Assembly: GCA_051878975.1 (NCBI GenBank)
Contig: JBJELD010000028.1
Coordinates: forward strand, 4,476 to 68,475
Reading direction: 5' to 3'
DNA: 64,000 nucleotides
DNA from: Caccovicinus sp051878975
Lineage (GTDB): Bacteria; Bacillota; Clostridia; Lachnospirales; Lachnospiraceae
Position numbers and translations under genes: made by a program. Position 1 is the stretch's first letter, and every line of letters begins with the position of its first letter. Below, one piece after another: positions 1 through 9,534 of this stretch. Under the pieces are notes generated by a model. The model saw nothing but the letters and a program-made list of their open reading frames with translations. It made no database searches and was not told the DNA's origin.

Positions 1-1
1 G

Positions 2-1237
2 ACTGCACTTTCAATATTACTGGAAGGAAAAAATTTGATACTTATGGACCCGAATCTGAATAATGACGACTTGGAGTACCTTCTGGAATATACAGATGCG
101 GAATGCCTTATGACCTCTGCGGAGTTGAAAGAAGAAATGACATTTCTACAGGATAAGATAGCCATTGAGCTTTTTGTGGATAGAAGAAAATGGTCTCAGG
201 AGGGTGAAAGTCTACAAGGACTTCCGCAGGAAAATAGTGATTTCATTTGTTTTACTTCAGGAACATCAAAAAGTACCAAAGGCGTTGTTATCACAACAGA
301 AGTTTTAGTAAAACATATTCTTTTGGCAGAAAGTATTTTCCCCGGCAGGCAGGCGGAACGCTTCTTTTTGCCGCTGCCTTTCCATCATATTTATGGACTG
401 ACCATGCTTTTCCATATTTTGAAAAAGGGTGGAGTGGTGTGTATGGGCGCATCTTCCAGATACTTAAAAAAAGAGGCACAACTTTTTGATCCACATATTG
501 CTATGCTCGTTCCCAGTATGATTGAGTTCCTGTTTAAAAATGAAAAGATAATGCCAAGTCTGCACAAAGTGATTCTGGGAGGTAGCCGCTGCCGTCCGGA
601 GCTTGCAGAGCTGATAAGACGGCAGGGGACTACTGTTATCAATATGTATGGTTCTTCTGAAACAGTAGGTTTGGTAGCGTACAGCCAGCCGGATGGCGAT
701 GAACAATGGCTGATGCCTTATGGGCCTATTCGTTTTCAGTTAAGCGAAGAGGGAGAACTGGGAGTGATCCTGCCCTTCTGTATGAAAGGATATTATAAAA
801 AAGAAGAAGATACCCGGAAGGTGCTCGGCGGAAATTGTGTTTGGACGGGAGATGCAGCAGTGATCAATGAGGATGGCCAGGTAATGATCTTAGGGAGGCT
901 ACGGGATACGCTTGTTCTTGAAAACGGAGAAAAGATTTTCGTGGAAGATATAGACAGTGCTTTGACAAATATGAATGGAGTGGACGAAGGAGCAGCGTTC
1001 TATCTTCCAGAATACGGAATCATAGCGGTTGTGATGGAGAAGCCTTTGGCAAGTCGGTGTGAAATACAGGAGCAGATCGAATCCTATAACAGAAACTACA
1101 GTCCCAGGCAGAGGATCAAGCATGTATGGTATAAAAAAGAGAAACTTCCGCGTACCTCTACTGGGAAGTTGAAACGATATCTTTTGGAAAGAGAGTATAG
1201 GAATTTGAGAAAGAATGGCGGTCTGAAAGAGGAATAG
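2..1237 (+). CDS. AMP-dependent acyl/aryl ligase, 5' partial
   Basis: Adenylate-forming (ANL superfamily) enzyme that would activate a carboxylic acid as acyl-AMP and pass it to CoA or a carrier protein. The reading frame is open to the first base of the window, so the N-terminus is missing; a TTG at 35 is not a credible start. Visible motifs are the phosphate loop FTSGTSKSTKGV, the adenine/acid motif YGSSETVG, the hinge region WTGDAAVI followed by GRLRD, and the C-terminal lysine motif RTSTGKLKR. The gap to the next gene is three bases, so it is operonic with polysaccharide export genes. An acyl carrier protein gene (10542-10760) and an acyltransferase (9535-10539) lie in the same run, so I infer it charges that carrier. 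The substrate is unknown. Confidence 0.85.
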   Translation, partial: TALSILLEGKNLILMDPNLNNDDLEYLLEYTDAECLMTSAELKEEMTFLQDKIAIELFVDRRKWSQEGESLQGLPQENSDFICFTSGTSKSTKGVVITTEVLVKHILLAESIFPGRQAERFFLPLPFHHIYGLTMLFHILKKGGVVCMGASSRYLKKEAQLFDPHIAMLVPSMIEFLFKNEKIMPSLHKVILGGSRCRPELAELIRRQGTTVINMYGSSETVGLVAYSQPDGDEQWLMPYGPIRFQLSEEGELGVILPFCMKGYYKKEEDTRKVLGGNCVWTGDAAVINEDGQVMILGRLRDTLVLENGEKIFVEDIDSALTNMNGVDEGAAFYLPEYGIIAVVMEKPLASRCEIQEQIESYNRNYSPRQRIKHVWYKKEKLPRTSTGKLKRYLLEREYRNLRKNGGLKEE

Positions 1238-1240
1238 GTC

Positions 1241-2935
1241 ATGGGAATTGAGATATACAGAAATGAAAATCGAGAGGTCAGAGCTGCTTTTGAGCATGTG
1301 ATGACAAATATGTATCTGGAAAAGATAAAGCAAGGCTATAAAACGTATGCCATATGTGGATGCAGTCCGGGGACCGGGGCAACGGCTGCCTGTCTGGAAT
1401 TAGCTGTTTTATTTGCGGAAGCAGGCTGGAAAACCGTTCTTGTTGATATGGATTTCCGTAAGGAAAAGTTCTGCCAGAATTTAGATGAGATGACAGGAGC
1501 AGACGGGGTGTCAAATTATGCTTTAAGTACGATCTCCTGGAGGGATACTATATCTGAAACAAATGTAAAAAATTTAAGCTATATCGGAAGTGGGACAGCG
1601 TTGGGGGATGGTGCGGTAAAGGTTTTATGTTCCGGCAGATTGGAAGAAATGATGCAGGAACTTCGCAGGGAATATGATTTTATTATTATTGACATGCCTT
1701 CCTTGGCAACTTCTCTGGACGGGAAAGTTTTGTGTTCAATGGCGGATGCGGTGGTTCTGGTGGTGGCCGCTGGAGAAACGAGGAAGAAACAACTGGAAAA
1801 GGCTAAGCGTCAAATGGACGAATTGGAATTACCAATTGCTGGGGTAGTGGTTTCGAAAGCACAGCCACAACTTTACCGCCAGTATATGGATCATTTTGAC
1901 TATTTTGAGAAGAAGGAATATTTGAGAAAAGATGTACCAAAAACAGAACAGAGTGTTTTTTGGAAAAAAAGTTGGAAGTTACTAAAAAAAATTGTTGGCC
2001 TGTTCTGTGCGGTGTGTATAATCTTTTTACCCTGTATGGTTGCATATGCTGAACCGGAAGCAACTGCGTCCTCGATTCAGAATCAGAGATCACCCGTTGT
2101 CTTAGCGCAGAGATATTTGGTAGAAGGTGAGGCGGCACCTGGAAATGAATTTAATGTAGTCATCCAAGTGAAGAATATGGATGCTGTTTTGGCAGTTTCA
2201 CAGGTGAAGACCAGCCTTCAGATTAAGACAGAGGGAGTATATCTGACAAAAGGAGACGTAAATCAACGATATCAGGAAATTCTAAGGGCAGGTGAGACGG
2301 TAGACTATACGTTTTGTTTTGTGGCGTCAGAAAATCTGGAAAAGGGATGGCAGACCAGTATGATCCTAGAATGCTGTTTTACTTATATGTCGGAGACAGG
2401 AACCATGGGTTCTAATACCACAGCATTTTCAATTGATCTTTCAAAACGTTCGGAACTGGAAATTTTGGATGTTAATGTTCCAGACAAGGTGTACCGCTAC
2501 ATTCCAACACTTCTGGATATCAAATATGAAAATGCAGGACAAACACCGCTAAAGAATATTTTCATGAAAATCAAAGGGAATATTGTGCCATCCGAACAGT
2601 CCATTCCTCTGGAAGCTGTGGCTGTAGGGCAGCGTATAAATACGGAAAAATACATAACGTTCACAGGAAGTGGAGATCAGGAGATAGAGATCGAAGTTTG
2701 TTATGAGGATGAGGACGGATGCATCCATGAGATTGCGCCGCTTCGTTTGAGCGTGCAGGTAGCACAGGAGGAAGAAAGTCCATATGCTGCTGGCAGTGAA
2801 AGCAAAAATAGATTTTTGGATGGAAAAGCGATGTCAACTGCGTTCACATTGCTGACAGCTTTTGTCCTGCTTGTTCTGTTGAGACTGGGGATTATTTTGG
2901 ACAGGAAACGAGCCGCATCGAGAGAAAGGGAATAA
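1241..2935 (+). CDS. CpsD-like P-loop protein (degenerate) fused to a membrane-anchored extracytoplasmic region
   Basis: Residues 1-230 have the fold signature of bacterial tyrosine kinases of the CpsD/CapB family: Walker A' VLVDMD (66-71) and Walker B FIIIDMPS (147-154). The Walker A loop reads CSPGTGATAA (41-50), with Ala47 where the family has the invariant lysine, so ATP turnover is doubtful. Residues 251-270 form a hydrophobic segment ending AYA-EP that looks like an internal signal peptide or membrane span. About 270 residues of beta-rich, CARDB/COG1361-like extracytoplasmic sequence follow, then a C-terminal membrane helix (about 540-558) and a basic tail. A normal CpsD has about 230 residues and none of the outer part. 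The CpsC-like partner is encoded 3 bases downstream. I infer a regulator or scaffold of polymer export rather than an active kinase. Confidence 0.7.
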   Translation: MGIEIYRNENREVRAAFEHVMTNMYLEKIKQGYKTYAICGCSPGTGATAACLELAVLFAEAGWKTVLVDMDFRKEKFCQNLDEMTGADGVSNYALSTISWRDTISETNVKNLSYIGSGTALGDGAVKVLCSGRLEEMMQELRREYDFIIIDMPSLATSLDGKVLCSMADAVVLVVAAGETRKKQLEKAKRQMDELELPIAGVVVSKAQPQLYRQYMDHFDYFEKKEYLRKDVPKTEQSVFWKKSWKLLKKIVGLFCAVCIIFLPCMVAYAEPEATASSIQNQRSPVVLAQRYLVEGEAAPGNEFNVVIQVKNMDAVLAVSQVKTSLQIKTEGVYLTKGDVNQRYQEILRAGETVDYTFCFVASENLEKGWQTSMILECCFTYMSETGTMGSNTTAFSIDLSKRSELEILDVNVPDKVYRYIPTLLDIKYENAGQTPLKNIFMKIKGNIVPSEQSIPLEAVAVGQRINTEKYITFTGSGDQEIEIEVCYEDEDGCIHEIAPLRLSVQVAQEEESPYAAGSESKNRFLDGKAMSTAFTLLTAFVLLVLLRLGIILDRKRAASRERE

Positions 2936-2938
2936 GGT

Positions 2939-3649
2939 ATGGATTTTAATAGGATTATATGTATTGATTTTGAATATTGTGCATCAGAAATAAAAAAACG
3001 GCTTTCACAGATACTTGCGGCGGCAATGGCCGGTGTTGTACTCGGTGTATTTGTATCTTTTTTTGTGATTGGACAGGATGATTCTTATCGCGCTACAGCT
3101 ACTGTATATAGTTTTGCTGATGGCTCTTATGATGAGTCGGCCCAAGGACTTAATGCTCTGAGAGCTTATTCAGAAATTGTAAAATCTAGAAAGATCGCGG
3201 AGCGGGCCAAGGTTCTTTTGGGACCAACGAGCCTTACTGTAAGTGAGATTTACAATATGATATCCATCGATGCCCGCTTTATACAAGGAAGTACATATAT
3301 CTATGAAGATAAAACGGCAGTTTTGAAGATTTACGCGGATTCTTCTAGCCAAACGGACAGTACAGCGGTGGTAAATGCGGTGGCAGATGCTTTTGTACAG
3401 GAAATCAACCATCTCTCCGATTCAAATGCAATGCGAGTGTTGGATTATTCTGCTGGAGCAGGCAAAATATATGACGCTGCGAAGCAGAGGACCTTGGCAA
3501 TCTATGGATGTGCTGCAGGTGCTGCATTCCTCTATATACTGTATGTTTTTTTGCGGGTGATTCTTTCTCCGAATGTTGAAACGGTAAAGGATATGGAACT
3601 GTACGGACAGCTTACGATTCTTGGAATGATTCCGGATTTTAAAGAGTAG
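2939..3649 (+). CDS. CpsC/Wzz-like chain-length determinant
   Basis: Membrane adaptor of the polysaccharide co-polymerase type (CpsC, CapA, YveK group). It has 236 residues, an N-terminal span at about 25-45, an outer coiled/alpha-beta region, and a second span at about 185-208 followed by a short cytoplasmic tail ending LTILGMIPDFKE, the typical last stretch of the family. It starts 3 bases after the CpsD-like gene, and in this family the C-terminal tail activates the cognate kinase. Here the upstream partner has lost its ATP-binding lysine, so the pair may work without phosphorylation or borrow the intact kinase at 27781. The extracellular part is divergent from the two other CpsC-like proteins in the window. 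Confidence 0.75.
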   Translation: MDFNRIICIDFEYCASEIKKRLSQILAAAMAGVVLGVFVSFFVIGQDDSYRATATVYSFADGSYDESAQGLNALRAYSEIVKSRKIAERAKVLLGPTSLTVSEIYNMISIDARFIQGSTYIYEDKTAVLKIYADSSSQTDSTAVVNAVADAFVQEINHLSDSNAMRVLDYSAGAGKIYDAAKQRTLAIYGCAAGAAFLYILYVFLRVILSPNVETVKDMELYGQLTILGMIPDFKE

Positions 3650-4765
3650 GTGGCTGTGATGTATGTTTATCTTATTGTGTTAGGTATATCCCTGTTTTTT
3701 TCAAAATTGGCTGTGAATGCAAAATCATACCCGGCGCTTGCGGGTACCTATCGTTTGTTCGCGATATTTTCATTTTTGCCATTTGCAGTTAATTCGATGT
3801 TCCGGGGACAGGTAGGGACAGACTGGCCGATCTATGATTCCTATTACTACTATATCAACCATGGGATCAAGACTTTCTCAGAACCGCTTTTTAATTTTTT
3901 GAATCGGGTGCTTTATAAGATCTCTCCAAATTCGGAATTGTTGTTCGCGAATGTAAGCTTTATTACACTGTTGTTTTTTTTTCTTGGGATTTATCAGCAG
4001 TCAGAGATGATTCCATTCAGTATCCTGCTGTTTTTTCTGTCGAATAAGTATTTTATGTCTTTAAATCAGATACGGCAGATGATGGCAATGAGCATATTTG
4101 TTTTTGCGTTTAAGTTTATAGAGCAGCGTCGTATGGGAGCGTATATGTTCAGTATCCTGATAGCTTGTCTTATCCATACTTCTACCATTATCTACATACC
4201 TATTTATTTTTTATATGGAAAAGATTACAGTGCAAAAAAACTGATAGATATCTTTTTTCTATATTGTATATGTTTGCCTGCTGTCAAGGTACTTTTTCCT
4301 GCCGTGGTGAAATTTACGCGCTTTGCATGGTATTTTGACAGTCAGTATAATTTGAATAATTTTTATGTTGTTGGATTTGCGGTTTCGATAGTGGTTTTTG
4401 TCCTGCACATTGTCCTGTTGTATAGGCAGGAAAAGCAGATAAAGAAAGAATGCAGATACATAGAAGATGGTGATGTGGGAGAGGACAGAAAGAAGATGGG
4501 CTTTATGGCGTTGATATCCATGTTGCCCTGCATGCTACTTCTTATGTCTTCGGTTCTCCCTCAGGTTTCAAGGATTGCGGAAGGATTTGCCGTGATCCAG
4601 ATATTCAGTTTTCCTGCTTTTTTTAAACGGGAGAAAAACAGATATGTGCGGATGGTTGCTGCATTGCTGCTTGTGGCTTTATATGGAAGTAAGCTCATAT
4701 ACGACGTATATAAAAATCACTGGTATGGGGTACTCCCATATCACACGATATTTTTCAGTGGTTAG
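3650..4765 (+). CDS. EpsG/Wzy-like polysaccharide polymerase
   Basis: Polytopic membrane protein of 371 residues with about ten hydrophobic segments, starting immediately after the stop of the previous gene at a GTG (3650); an in-frame ATG at 3659 is the alternative. The early motif around GTDWPIYDSYYYY and the segment NQIRQMMAMSIFVFAFKFI match the pattern of EpsG-type proteins (O-antigen polymerase-like), where a conserved RQ pair follows the extracellular loop. Predicted role: block-wise polymerisation of lipid-linked repeat units on the outer face of the membrane. It is the polymerase of set A; set B has its own at 26615. Sequence divergence is normal for this class, so family rather than polymer specificity is all that can be assigned. 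Confidence 0.7.
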   Translation: MAVMYVYLIVLGISLFFSKLAVNAKSYPALAGTYRLFAIFSFLPFAVNSMFRGQVGTDWPIYDSYYYYINHGIKTFSEPLFNFLNRVLYKISPNSELLFANVSFITLLFFFLGIYQQSEMIPFSILLFFLSNKYFMSLNQIRQMMAMSIFVFAFKFIEQRRMGAYMFSILIACLIHTSTIIYIPIYFLYGKDYSAKKLIDIFFLYCICLPAVKVLFPAVVKFTRFAWYFDSQYNLNNFYVVGFAVSIVVFVLHIVLLYRQEKQIKKECRYIEDGDVGEDRKKMGFMALISMLPCMLLLMSSVLPQVSRIAEGFAVIQIFSFPAFFKREKNRYVRMVAALLLVALYGSKLIYDVYKNHWYGVLPYHTIFFSG

Positions 4766-4784
4766 TAATTACAAGGGGGAAAAG

Positions 4785-5867
4785 ATGTATAGAGCAAAGG
4801 TGATGCATATAGTTGAGGCTTTTGGCGGAGGAGTTTACACAATGGTGACATCTCTCATTAACAGGATCTGCGATGAGTTTGATGTGTATCTTGTCTGCGC
4901 GATTCGCCCGCAGACTCCAAAGGATTATAGAGAAAGGCTGGATGATCGCATAAAAGTTATTGAAATGCGCCATGCAAAACGCAGTATTGGGTTAGAGGAC
5001 ATCCTGAATCTAGGAGAGATCCGAAAGCTTGTGAGAGATATCAAGCCAGACCTTATTCATCTTCATTCTTCAAAGGCTGGGTTTGTTGGAAGATGGGCTA
5101 TCAATATGCGGAAATATAAGGTTTTGTATACGCCGCACAGCTACTCTTTTCTCAAGGAAGACGATCCGTTTCTCAAACGCAGGCTGTATTATTGTTTGGA
5201 ACGGATGGCTGCGACAAAAGGAGGACTGACGGTGTGTTGTTCAGAAGGTGAATGGAAGCTGTCTAAAAAGGTTACGGGCCATTCTGTTTATATCAATAAT
5301 GGCATTGATATGGATGAAGGTAATTTTCCAGTCCCCAGACTTCCAAGGATATCCGAAAGAAAAATGCTAATCGCCACAGTGGGACGGATCTGTCCGCAGA
5401 AGCGACCGTGGATGTTTGAACAAATTGCATGTGGTATCCAACAGCATGATTTTCTTTGGATTGGGGATGGAGAAGAACGGGCGGAGCTAAAGTCTTCTAA
5501 TATTCATGTCACAGGCTGGCTTGAACGGAAGGATGCGTTAGAAATGCTGAATCAGGCGGATATCTTTGTTTTATTTTCAGCTTGGGAGGGGTTATCGATT
5601 GCGCTTTTAGAAGCGATGTATATGAAAAAGATATGTATTGTTGCTCCGATTTCCGGATTGAAAGAAGTGGTACAGGATGGAAAAAATGGATTCTGGTGTG
5701 AAACGCCGGAACACTTCTTTCAGATAATTCGAGAGATTGAAAATGGAAAATGGGACTGGAGAGCTATCGTACAGGATGCCCGTTATACGGTAGAGCAGCA
5801 TTTTACTGCTCAGCTTATGTGCGATGAATATAAAAGATTATATTGTGGACTATTAGACGGCAGATAA
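4785..5867 (+). CDS. GT4-family glycosyltransferase
   Basis: A 360-residue GT-B fold enzyme that adds a sugar from a nucleotide-sugar donor to the growing lipid-linked repeat unit on the cytoplasmic face. Start chosen at ATG 4785 because it follows a purine-rich ribosome site (AAGGGGGAAAAG); the longer open frame overlaps the polymerase gene. Glycine-rich loop near the N-terminus (EAFGGGVYTMV), IHLHSSKAG in the acceptor domain, a donor domain with IATVGRICPQKRP, and the E-x7-E type nucleotide-sugar site around FSAWEGLSIALLEAM. About 20 bases separate it from the preceding stop. Closest in pattern to capsular GT4 enzymes; the sugar is not predictable from the sequence alone. Confidence 0.82.
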   Translation: MYRAKVMHIVEAFGGGVYTMVTSLINRICDEFDVYLVCAIRPQTPKDYRERLDDRIKVIEMRHAKRSIGLEDILNLGEIRKLVRDIKPDLIHLHSSKAGFVGRWAINMRKYKVLYTPHSYSFLKEDDPFLKRRLYYCLERMAATKGGLTVCCSEGEWKLSKKVTGHSVYINNGIDMDEGNFPVPRLPRISERKMLIATVGRICPQKRPWMFEQIACGIQQHDFLWIGDGEERAELKSSNIHVTGWLERKDALEMLNQADIFVLFSAWEGLSIALLEAMYMKKICIVAPISGLKEVVQDGKNGFWCETPEHFFQIIREIENGKWDWRAIVQDARYTVEQHFTAQLMCDEYKRLYCGLLDGR

Positions 5868-5927
5868 GCTTAGGAGAAGAAAATATTGTTTTTGGTTTTA
5901 TATTATAAAGCAGAAAAGGAGGACTAT

Positions 5928-6977
5928 ATGGAAGCGTTTCTCAGCATTATCATTCCGGTATATCAGATTGAAGAAGATTATCTGCGCAAATGCTTGGATA
6001 GCTTGAAAGAACAGACCTCATGCGCTTTTAAAGCGATTTTGATTGATGATGGTTCGCCGGATCGGTGCGGTCGCATATGTGATGAATATGCACAGGGAGA
6101 TGAGCGTTTTTTAGTAATCCATCAGGAAAATCAGGGAGTATCAGAAGCCAGAAATATGGGAATAAAAGCGGCGGACACAGAGTGGATCATTTTTGTTGAC
6201 CCGGATGATTGGGTCGAGCCAGATCTTGTGGAGACTTTGAATGTGGTGATGCAGACATCATATGCCGATATTCTGTTCTATGATTATTATTATGAATTTC
6301 CTCAAAAACAGGTTAAGAAAACTTTGAAGGAGAACGGGGGAGAGCTGGACGATAAATGGAAGAAGCAGCTTCGGCTGGCACCGTTTAATTTCTTTGCCAT
6401 TGATGGAAGAAAGAAGGAATATGCTACTAATACAGTTTGGAATAAAATGTTCCGTATATCGTTGATCAGGGAACGGGGAATATGGTTTGACGCAGAAGCA
6501 AGAAAAGGGCAGGATACGATTTTTGTAAGTGAAATTTTACAGTGTACTGATGCGATGTATTATGTTGATAAAGCACTTTATCACTACAGATTTTCAGAAG
6601 GATCGGTTACAAACAGGTATAATCCTAAGGTACTTTATTACAATGAGATATCCTTTAAGCGGCAGAAAGAGATTATTGAGAAATATAGGCTGCCAGTTGA
6701 GTACAGACGAGCTTTGTATGCGTATATTTGTACCAGAATGTATTCAGCCATGAGGCTTTATTTTTTTAACGAGAATAATCAGGAACCACGACCAAAGATG
6801 AAGACGGAATTACTGTATACTCTTGAAAGAGAACCATATAAAACGGCATTGGCGCAGGTCAGGTATGCGGACCTTTCATGGGAACAGAAAGTCTTTATTT
6901 TTCTATTAAAACATAGAATGCTGGGATTCATACGGCCGCTTGTAAAAGTTAGGCGGATATGGAAGGGAACAAACTGA
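5928..6977 (+). CDS. GT2-family glycosyltransferase
   Basis: A 349-residue GT-A fold enzyme. Start set at ATG 5928 behind a strong AAAGGAGG (5915-5922); the upstream TTG in the same frame lacks a site. The N-terminus has the classic LSIIIPVYQIE strand, the first aspartate motif LIDDGSPD, and the metal-binding FVDPDDW (DxD equivalent), followed by a W/N-rich acceptor half (TNTVWNKMFR) seen in EpsH/EpsJ-like enzymes. It transfers one sugar to the lipid carrier-linked chain using a divalent metal. The C-terminal basic region (RPLVKVRRIWK) may sit against the membrane. Part of the set A glycosyltransferase run, 60 bases after the previous gene. Confidence 0.85.
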   Translation: MEAFLSIIIPVYQIEEDYLRKCLDSLKEQTSCAFKAILIDDGSPDRCGRICDEYAQGDERFLVIHQENQGVSEARNMGIKAADTEWIIFVDPDDWVEPDLVETLNVVMQTSYADILFYDYYYEFPQKQVKKTLKENGGELDDKWKKQLRLAPFNFFAIDGRKKEYATNTVWNKMFRISLIRERGIWFDAEARKGQDTIFVSEILQCTDAMYYVDKALYHYRFSEGSVTNRYNPKVLYYNEISFKRQKEIIEKYRLPVEYRRALYAYICTRMYSAMRLYFFNENNQEPRPKMKTELLYTLEREPYKTALAQVRYADLSWEQKVFIFLLKHRMLGFIRPLVKVRRIWKGTN

Positions 6978-7004
6978 TGAGACCAGATAGCAGAGGAAAA
7001 ACAA

Positions 7005-8114
7005 ATGGAGCAGAAGAAGATAAGGATTGCCCATGTAGCGGGCGCTCTTACAGCGGGTGGAGTTGAAGCTGTGATCTATAATTATTTTTCACATATGGAC
7101 AGAGAACGTTATGAATTGTATTACATTACCTATAATCCGGCGGATGAAGATATGAAACAGAAATTTGAAAACATAGGTTTTCATATATTCCAGGTTCCAC
7201 AAAAAAGGAAGCATCCGTTCAGAAGCTGTGTGGAAGTGTACCGCATTCTTAGGAAAAACCGTATCCAGATCGTCCATTCCCATATGACATTGATGTGTTT
7301 TGTGACAAATGTTCTGGGAAGAATGGCAGGGGCAAAAGTTCTTATCGCCCATTCTCATTTGGCGCTGGTCGATCAGGGAATCAGTGGGGTATTTCACTGG
7401 CTGTGTAAAATATTGACAAGGGTTACGGCCACTCATTATTTTGCTTGTGGGGAATCCGCGTCCCAATATCTGTTCGGAAAGGCGGCAAAAGATCGGGTAG
7501 TACTTTTACATAATGCCATTGATTTGGAATCATTTTATGAAGGGAAGAAGGAATCAGAGAGAGTCAGGCATGAATTGCTATTGGGTAAAGGTCCAGTCAT
7601 CGGACATGTGGGGAGGTTCACAGAGCAAAAAAATCACGGATTTATTTTGAAGATATTCAAAGAGCTTCGGAAGGTCAATAACGAAGCAAAGTTGCTGTTA
7701 GTAGGGGACGGCCCTCTTATGAGTGAGATTCGTTGCAGTGCCTGTCAGGAGCTACCGGAGGATAGTGTATGCTTTACTGGAAGCAGACAGGATGTGCCGA
7801 GGCTTATGGGGGCGATGGATGTTTTTCTGTTCCCTTCTGTTTATGAAGGATTTCCAGTAGTCCTCCTAGAAGCTCAGGCTGCGGGGCTGCCTGTTTTGGG
7901 TTCTGATACTATTGATCAAAAAGTGGATGTGACAGGAGGATGTTATTTTATGAGTCTGAAGGAACCAGCATCCCGTTGGGCAGAACGATTGTGCCAGATA
8001 TTAGAGCAGGAATTCAAAGCGGATGTGAGAAATCTGGAAAATGGCCCTTACAACATAAAAAAGGAGGCGCAGAAGCTGGATGTTTTTTACTGCAGCACAG
8101 CAGAAAGATTATGA
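7005..8114 (+). CDS. GT4-family glycosyltransferase, EpsF-like
   Basis: A 369-residue GT-B enzyme similar in layout to EpsF of Bacillus exopolysaccharide clusters. N-terminal HVAGALTAGGVEAVIYNY loop, IVHSHMTLMC in the first Rossmann domain, donor domain with IGHVGRFTEQKNHGF and LLLVGDGPL, and the nucleotide-sugar site FPSVYEGFPVVLLEAQAAGLP. Starts at ATG 7005 after AGAGGAAAAACAA. Its TGA overlaps the ATG of the flippase gene by an ATGA, so the two are translationally coupled. Sugar and linkage are unknown. Confidence 0.85.
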   Translation: MEQKKIRIAHVAGALTAGGVEAVIYNYFSHMDRERYELYYITYNPADEDMKQKFENIGFHIFQVPQKRKHPFRSCVEVYRILRKNRIQIVHSHMTLMCFVTNVLGRMAGAKVLIAHSHLALVDQGISGVFHWLCKILTRVTATHYFACGESASQYLFGKAAKDRVVLLHNAIDLESFYEGKKESERVRHELLLGKGPVIGHVGRFTEQKNHGFILKIFKELRKVNNEAKLLLVGDGPLMSEIRCSACQELPEDSVCFTGSRQDVPRLMGAMDVFLFPSVYEGFPVVLLEAQAAGLPVLGSDTIDQKVDVTGGCYFMSLKEPASRWAERLCQILEQEFKADVRNLENGPYNIKKEAQKLDVFYCSTAERL

Positions 8115-9532
8115 ATAGAAAAGCCCGTTTATTTGTAAGAAATGTAGTATATGCTGTGGGCGCTAACATGAGTCAGATATTGACTACGTTGGTGCTTACT
8201 TTGCTCCTGCCGAAGGTCATGACCGTGGAATCCTATGGTTACTGGCAGCTTTACCATTTCTATGCTACGTATCTGATGTACTCATCTCTCGGATGGTGTG
8301 AGGGACTTTATATCAAATACGGGGGAACGGATTACGAAAAGTTGGACCGAAGGCTTATGTCATCTCAGGTTATAGGAATTGCGTTACACGAACTGATCTT
8401 TGGCATTTTGGTTTTAGCTGCATGGATATTGGGAAAAGGAACGGGGAGTATAAAGGGATTTCTCCTAGCAGGGTCTGTTTTATATATGATCCTGCGTGTG
8501 ATCCGTTTTCAACTCCAAACGATCCTTCAGGCGGTCAGCCGGATATCGGAATACGCAAAAGTCTATTCAGGAGAACGTATTCTTTTTCTAGCCACCGCTT
8601 TTGGCTGTATTCTCTGGGGAAAGTATCATTTCTCTGTATTTATTTGCGCGGAGCTGTTCAGTAATGCTGTACTGCTTCTATATGCGATATATCTGTGCAG
8701 AGAGATTATATTTACGCTCCCTTGTTCTGCACGGGAAATGTTCAGGGAAGAGAAGGAATTGATCAGGGGCGGCTGGAGCATATCTATGGCCAGTTTTCTG
8801 GGCCAGATGATGATAGGAGTGGTAAGGTTCGCTATTGAACAGAGATACGGAACAGTTGTATTTGGAAAGATCTCTCTTTCATTTAGCATGGCAAATATGT
8901 TGGTTACCTGTATCACAGCAGTCAGTATTGTTATATTTCCTGCTTTGAAGCGTCTCAATCGTGAAAAAGCAAACCAGTTATATATTCCATTGCGAGAGCT
9001 GATGACGATTCCCATGTTTGGCGTGCTTTTGATATATGTCCCCATGAGTTGTGCGCTATGTCTGTGGCTTCCGCAATACGGGGAGAGTATAAAATATCTG
9101 GCAGTTTTGCTTCCTATGTGCATTTACGAAGTGAGGAACAGCGTGTTAGCCTGTACATATTTGAAGGTATGGGATGGACAGAAGTACATCCTGTACACCA
9201 ATCTCTGTGCGTTGGCAGTCAGCGTGATTGTAACGTTCCTGACGATATACGTAATAGGAAGCGTTGATCTGGCAGTCGCTTCTATCATGGGATTGTACGC
9301 GTTTAAAACGATCTTAACGGAACATATGGTCAAGAAATATATTTCGATAAAAACAGGAATATTTACTGTACAGGAACTGCTGCTGACTGCTGTGTTTATG
9401 GTGCTTTGCTGGAGCTGTACTCCATTTGTAGCTTTTGCAGGTTATCTGGCGTGTTACTGTCTGTATCTGCTAATAGAAAAGGAAAGATTGGTAAATGCCT
9501 GGAGGATTATGAAAGGGATGGTAAAAAATTAG
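8111..9532 (+). CDS. Wzx-type polysaccharide flippase (MATE/MVF superfamily)
   Basis: A 473-residue polytopic membrane protein with 12-14 hydrophobic segments. It would move lipid-linked repeat units from the inner to the outer face of the membrane. Start set at ATG 8111, overlapping the TGA of the EpsF-like gene (ATGA); the longer frame only overlaps that gene. Early text reads NVVYAVGANMSQILTTLVLTLLLPKVMTVESYGYWQLY, split here by the usual charged loop, which is the signature opening of the polysaccharide biosynthesis exporter family. It is the set A flippase; a second, distinct one lies at 22582. The next gene begins two bases after its stop. Confidence 0.8.
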   Translation: MNRKARLFVRNVVYAVGANMSQILTTLVLTLLLPKVMTVESYGYWQLYHFYATYLMYSSLGWCEGLYIKYGGTDYEKLDRRLMSSQVIGIALHELIFGILVLAAWILGKGTGSIKGFLLAGSVLYMILRVIRFQLQTILQAVSRISEYAKVYSGERILFLATAFGCILWGKYHFSVFICAELFSNAVLLLYAIYLCREIIFTLPCSAREMFREEKELIRGGWSISMASFLGQMMIGVVRFAIEQRYGTVVFGKISLSFSMANMLVTCITAVSIVIFPALKRLNREKANQLYIPLRELMTIPMFGVLLIYVPMSCALCLWLPQYGESIKYLAVLLPMCIYEVRNSVLACTYLKVWDGQKYILYTNLCALAVSVIVTFLTIYVIGSVDLAVASIMGLYAFKTILTEHMVKKYISIKTGIFTVQELLLTAVFMVLCWSCTPFVAFAGYLACYCLYLLIEKERLVNAWRIMKGMVKN

Positions 9533-9534
9533 TT

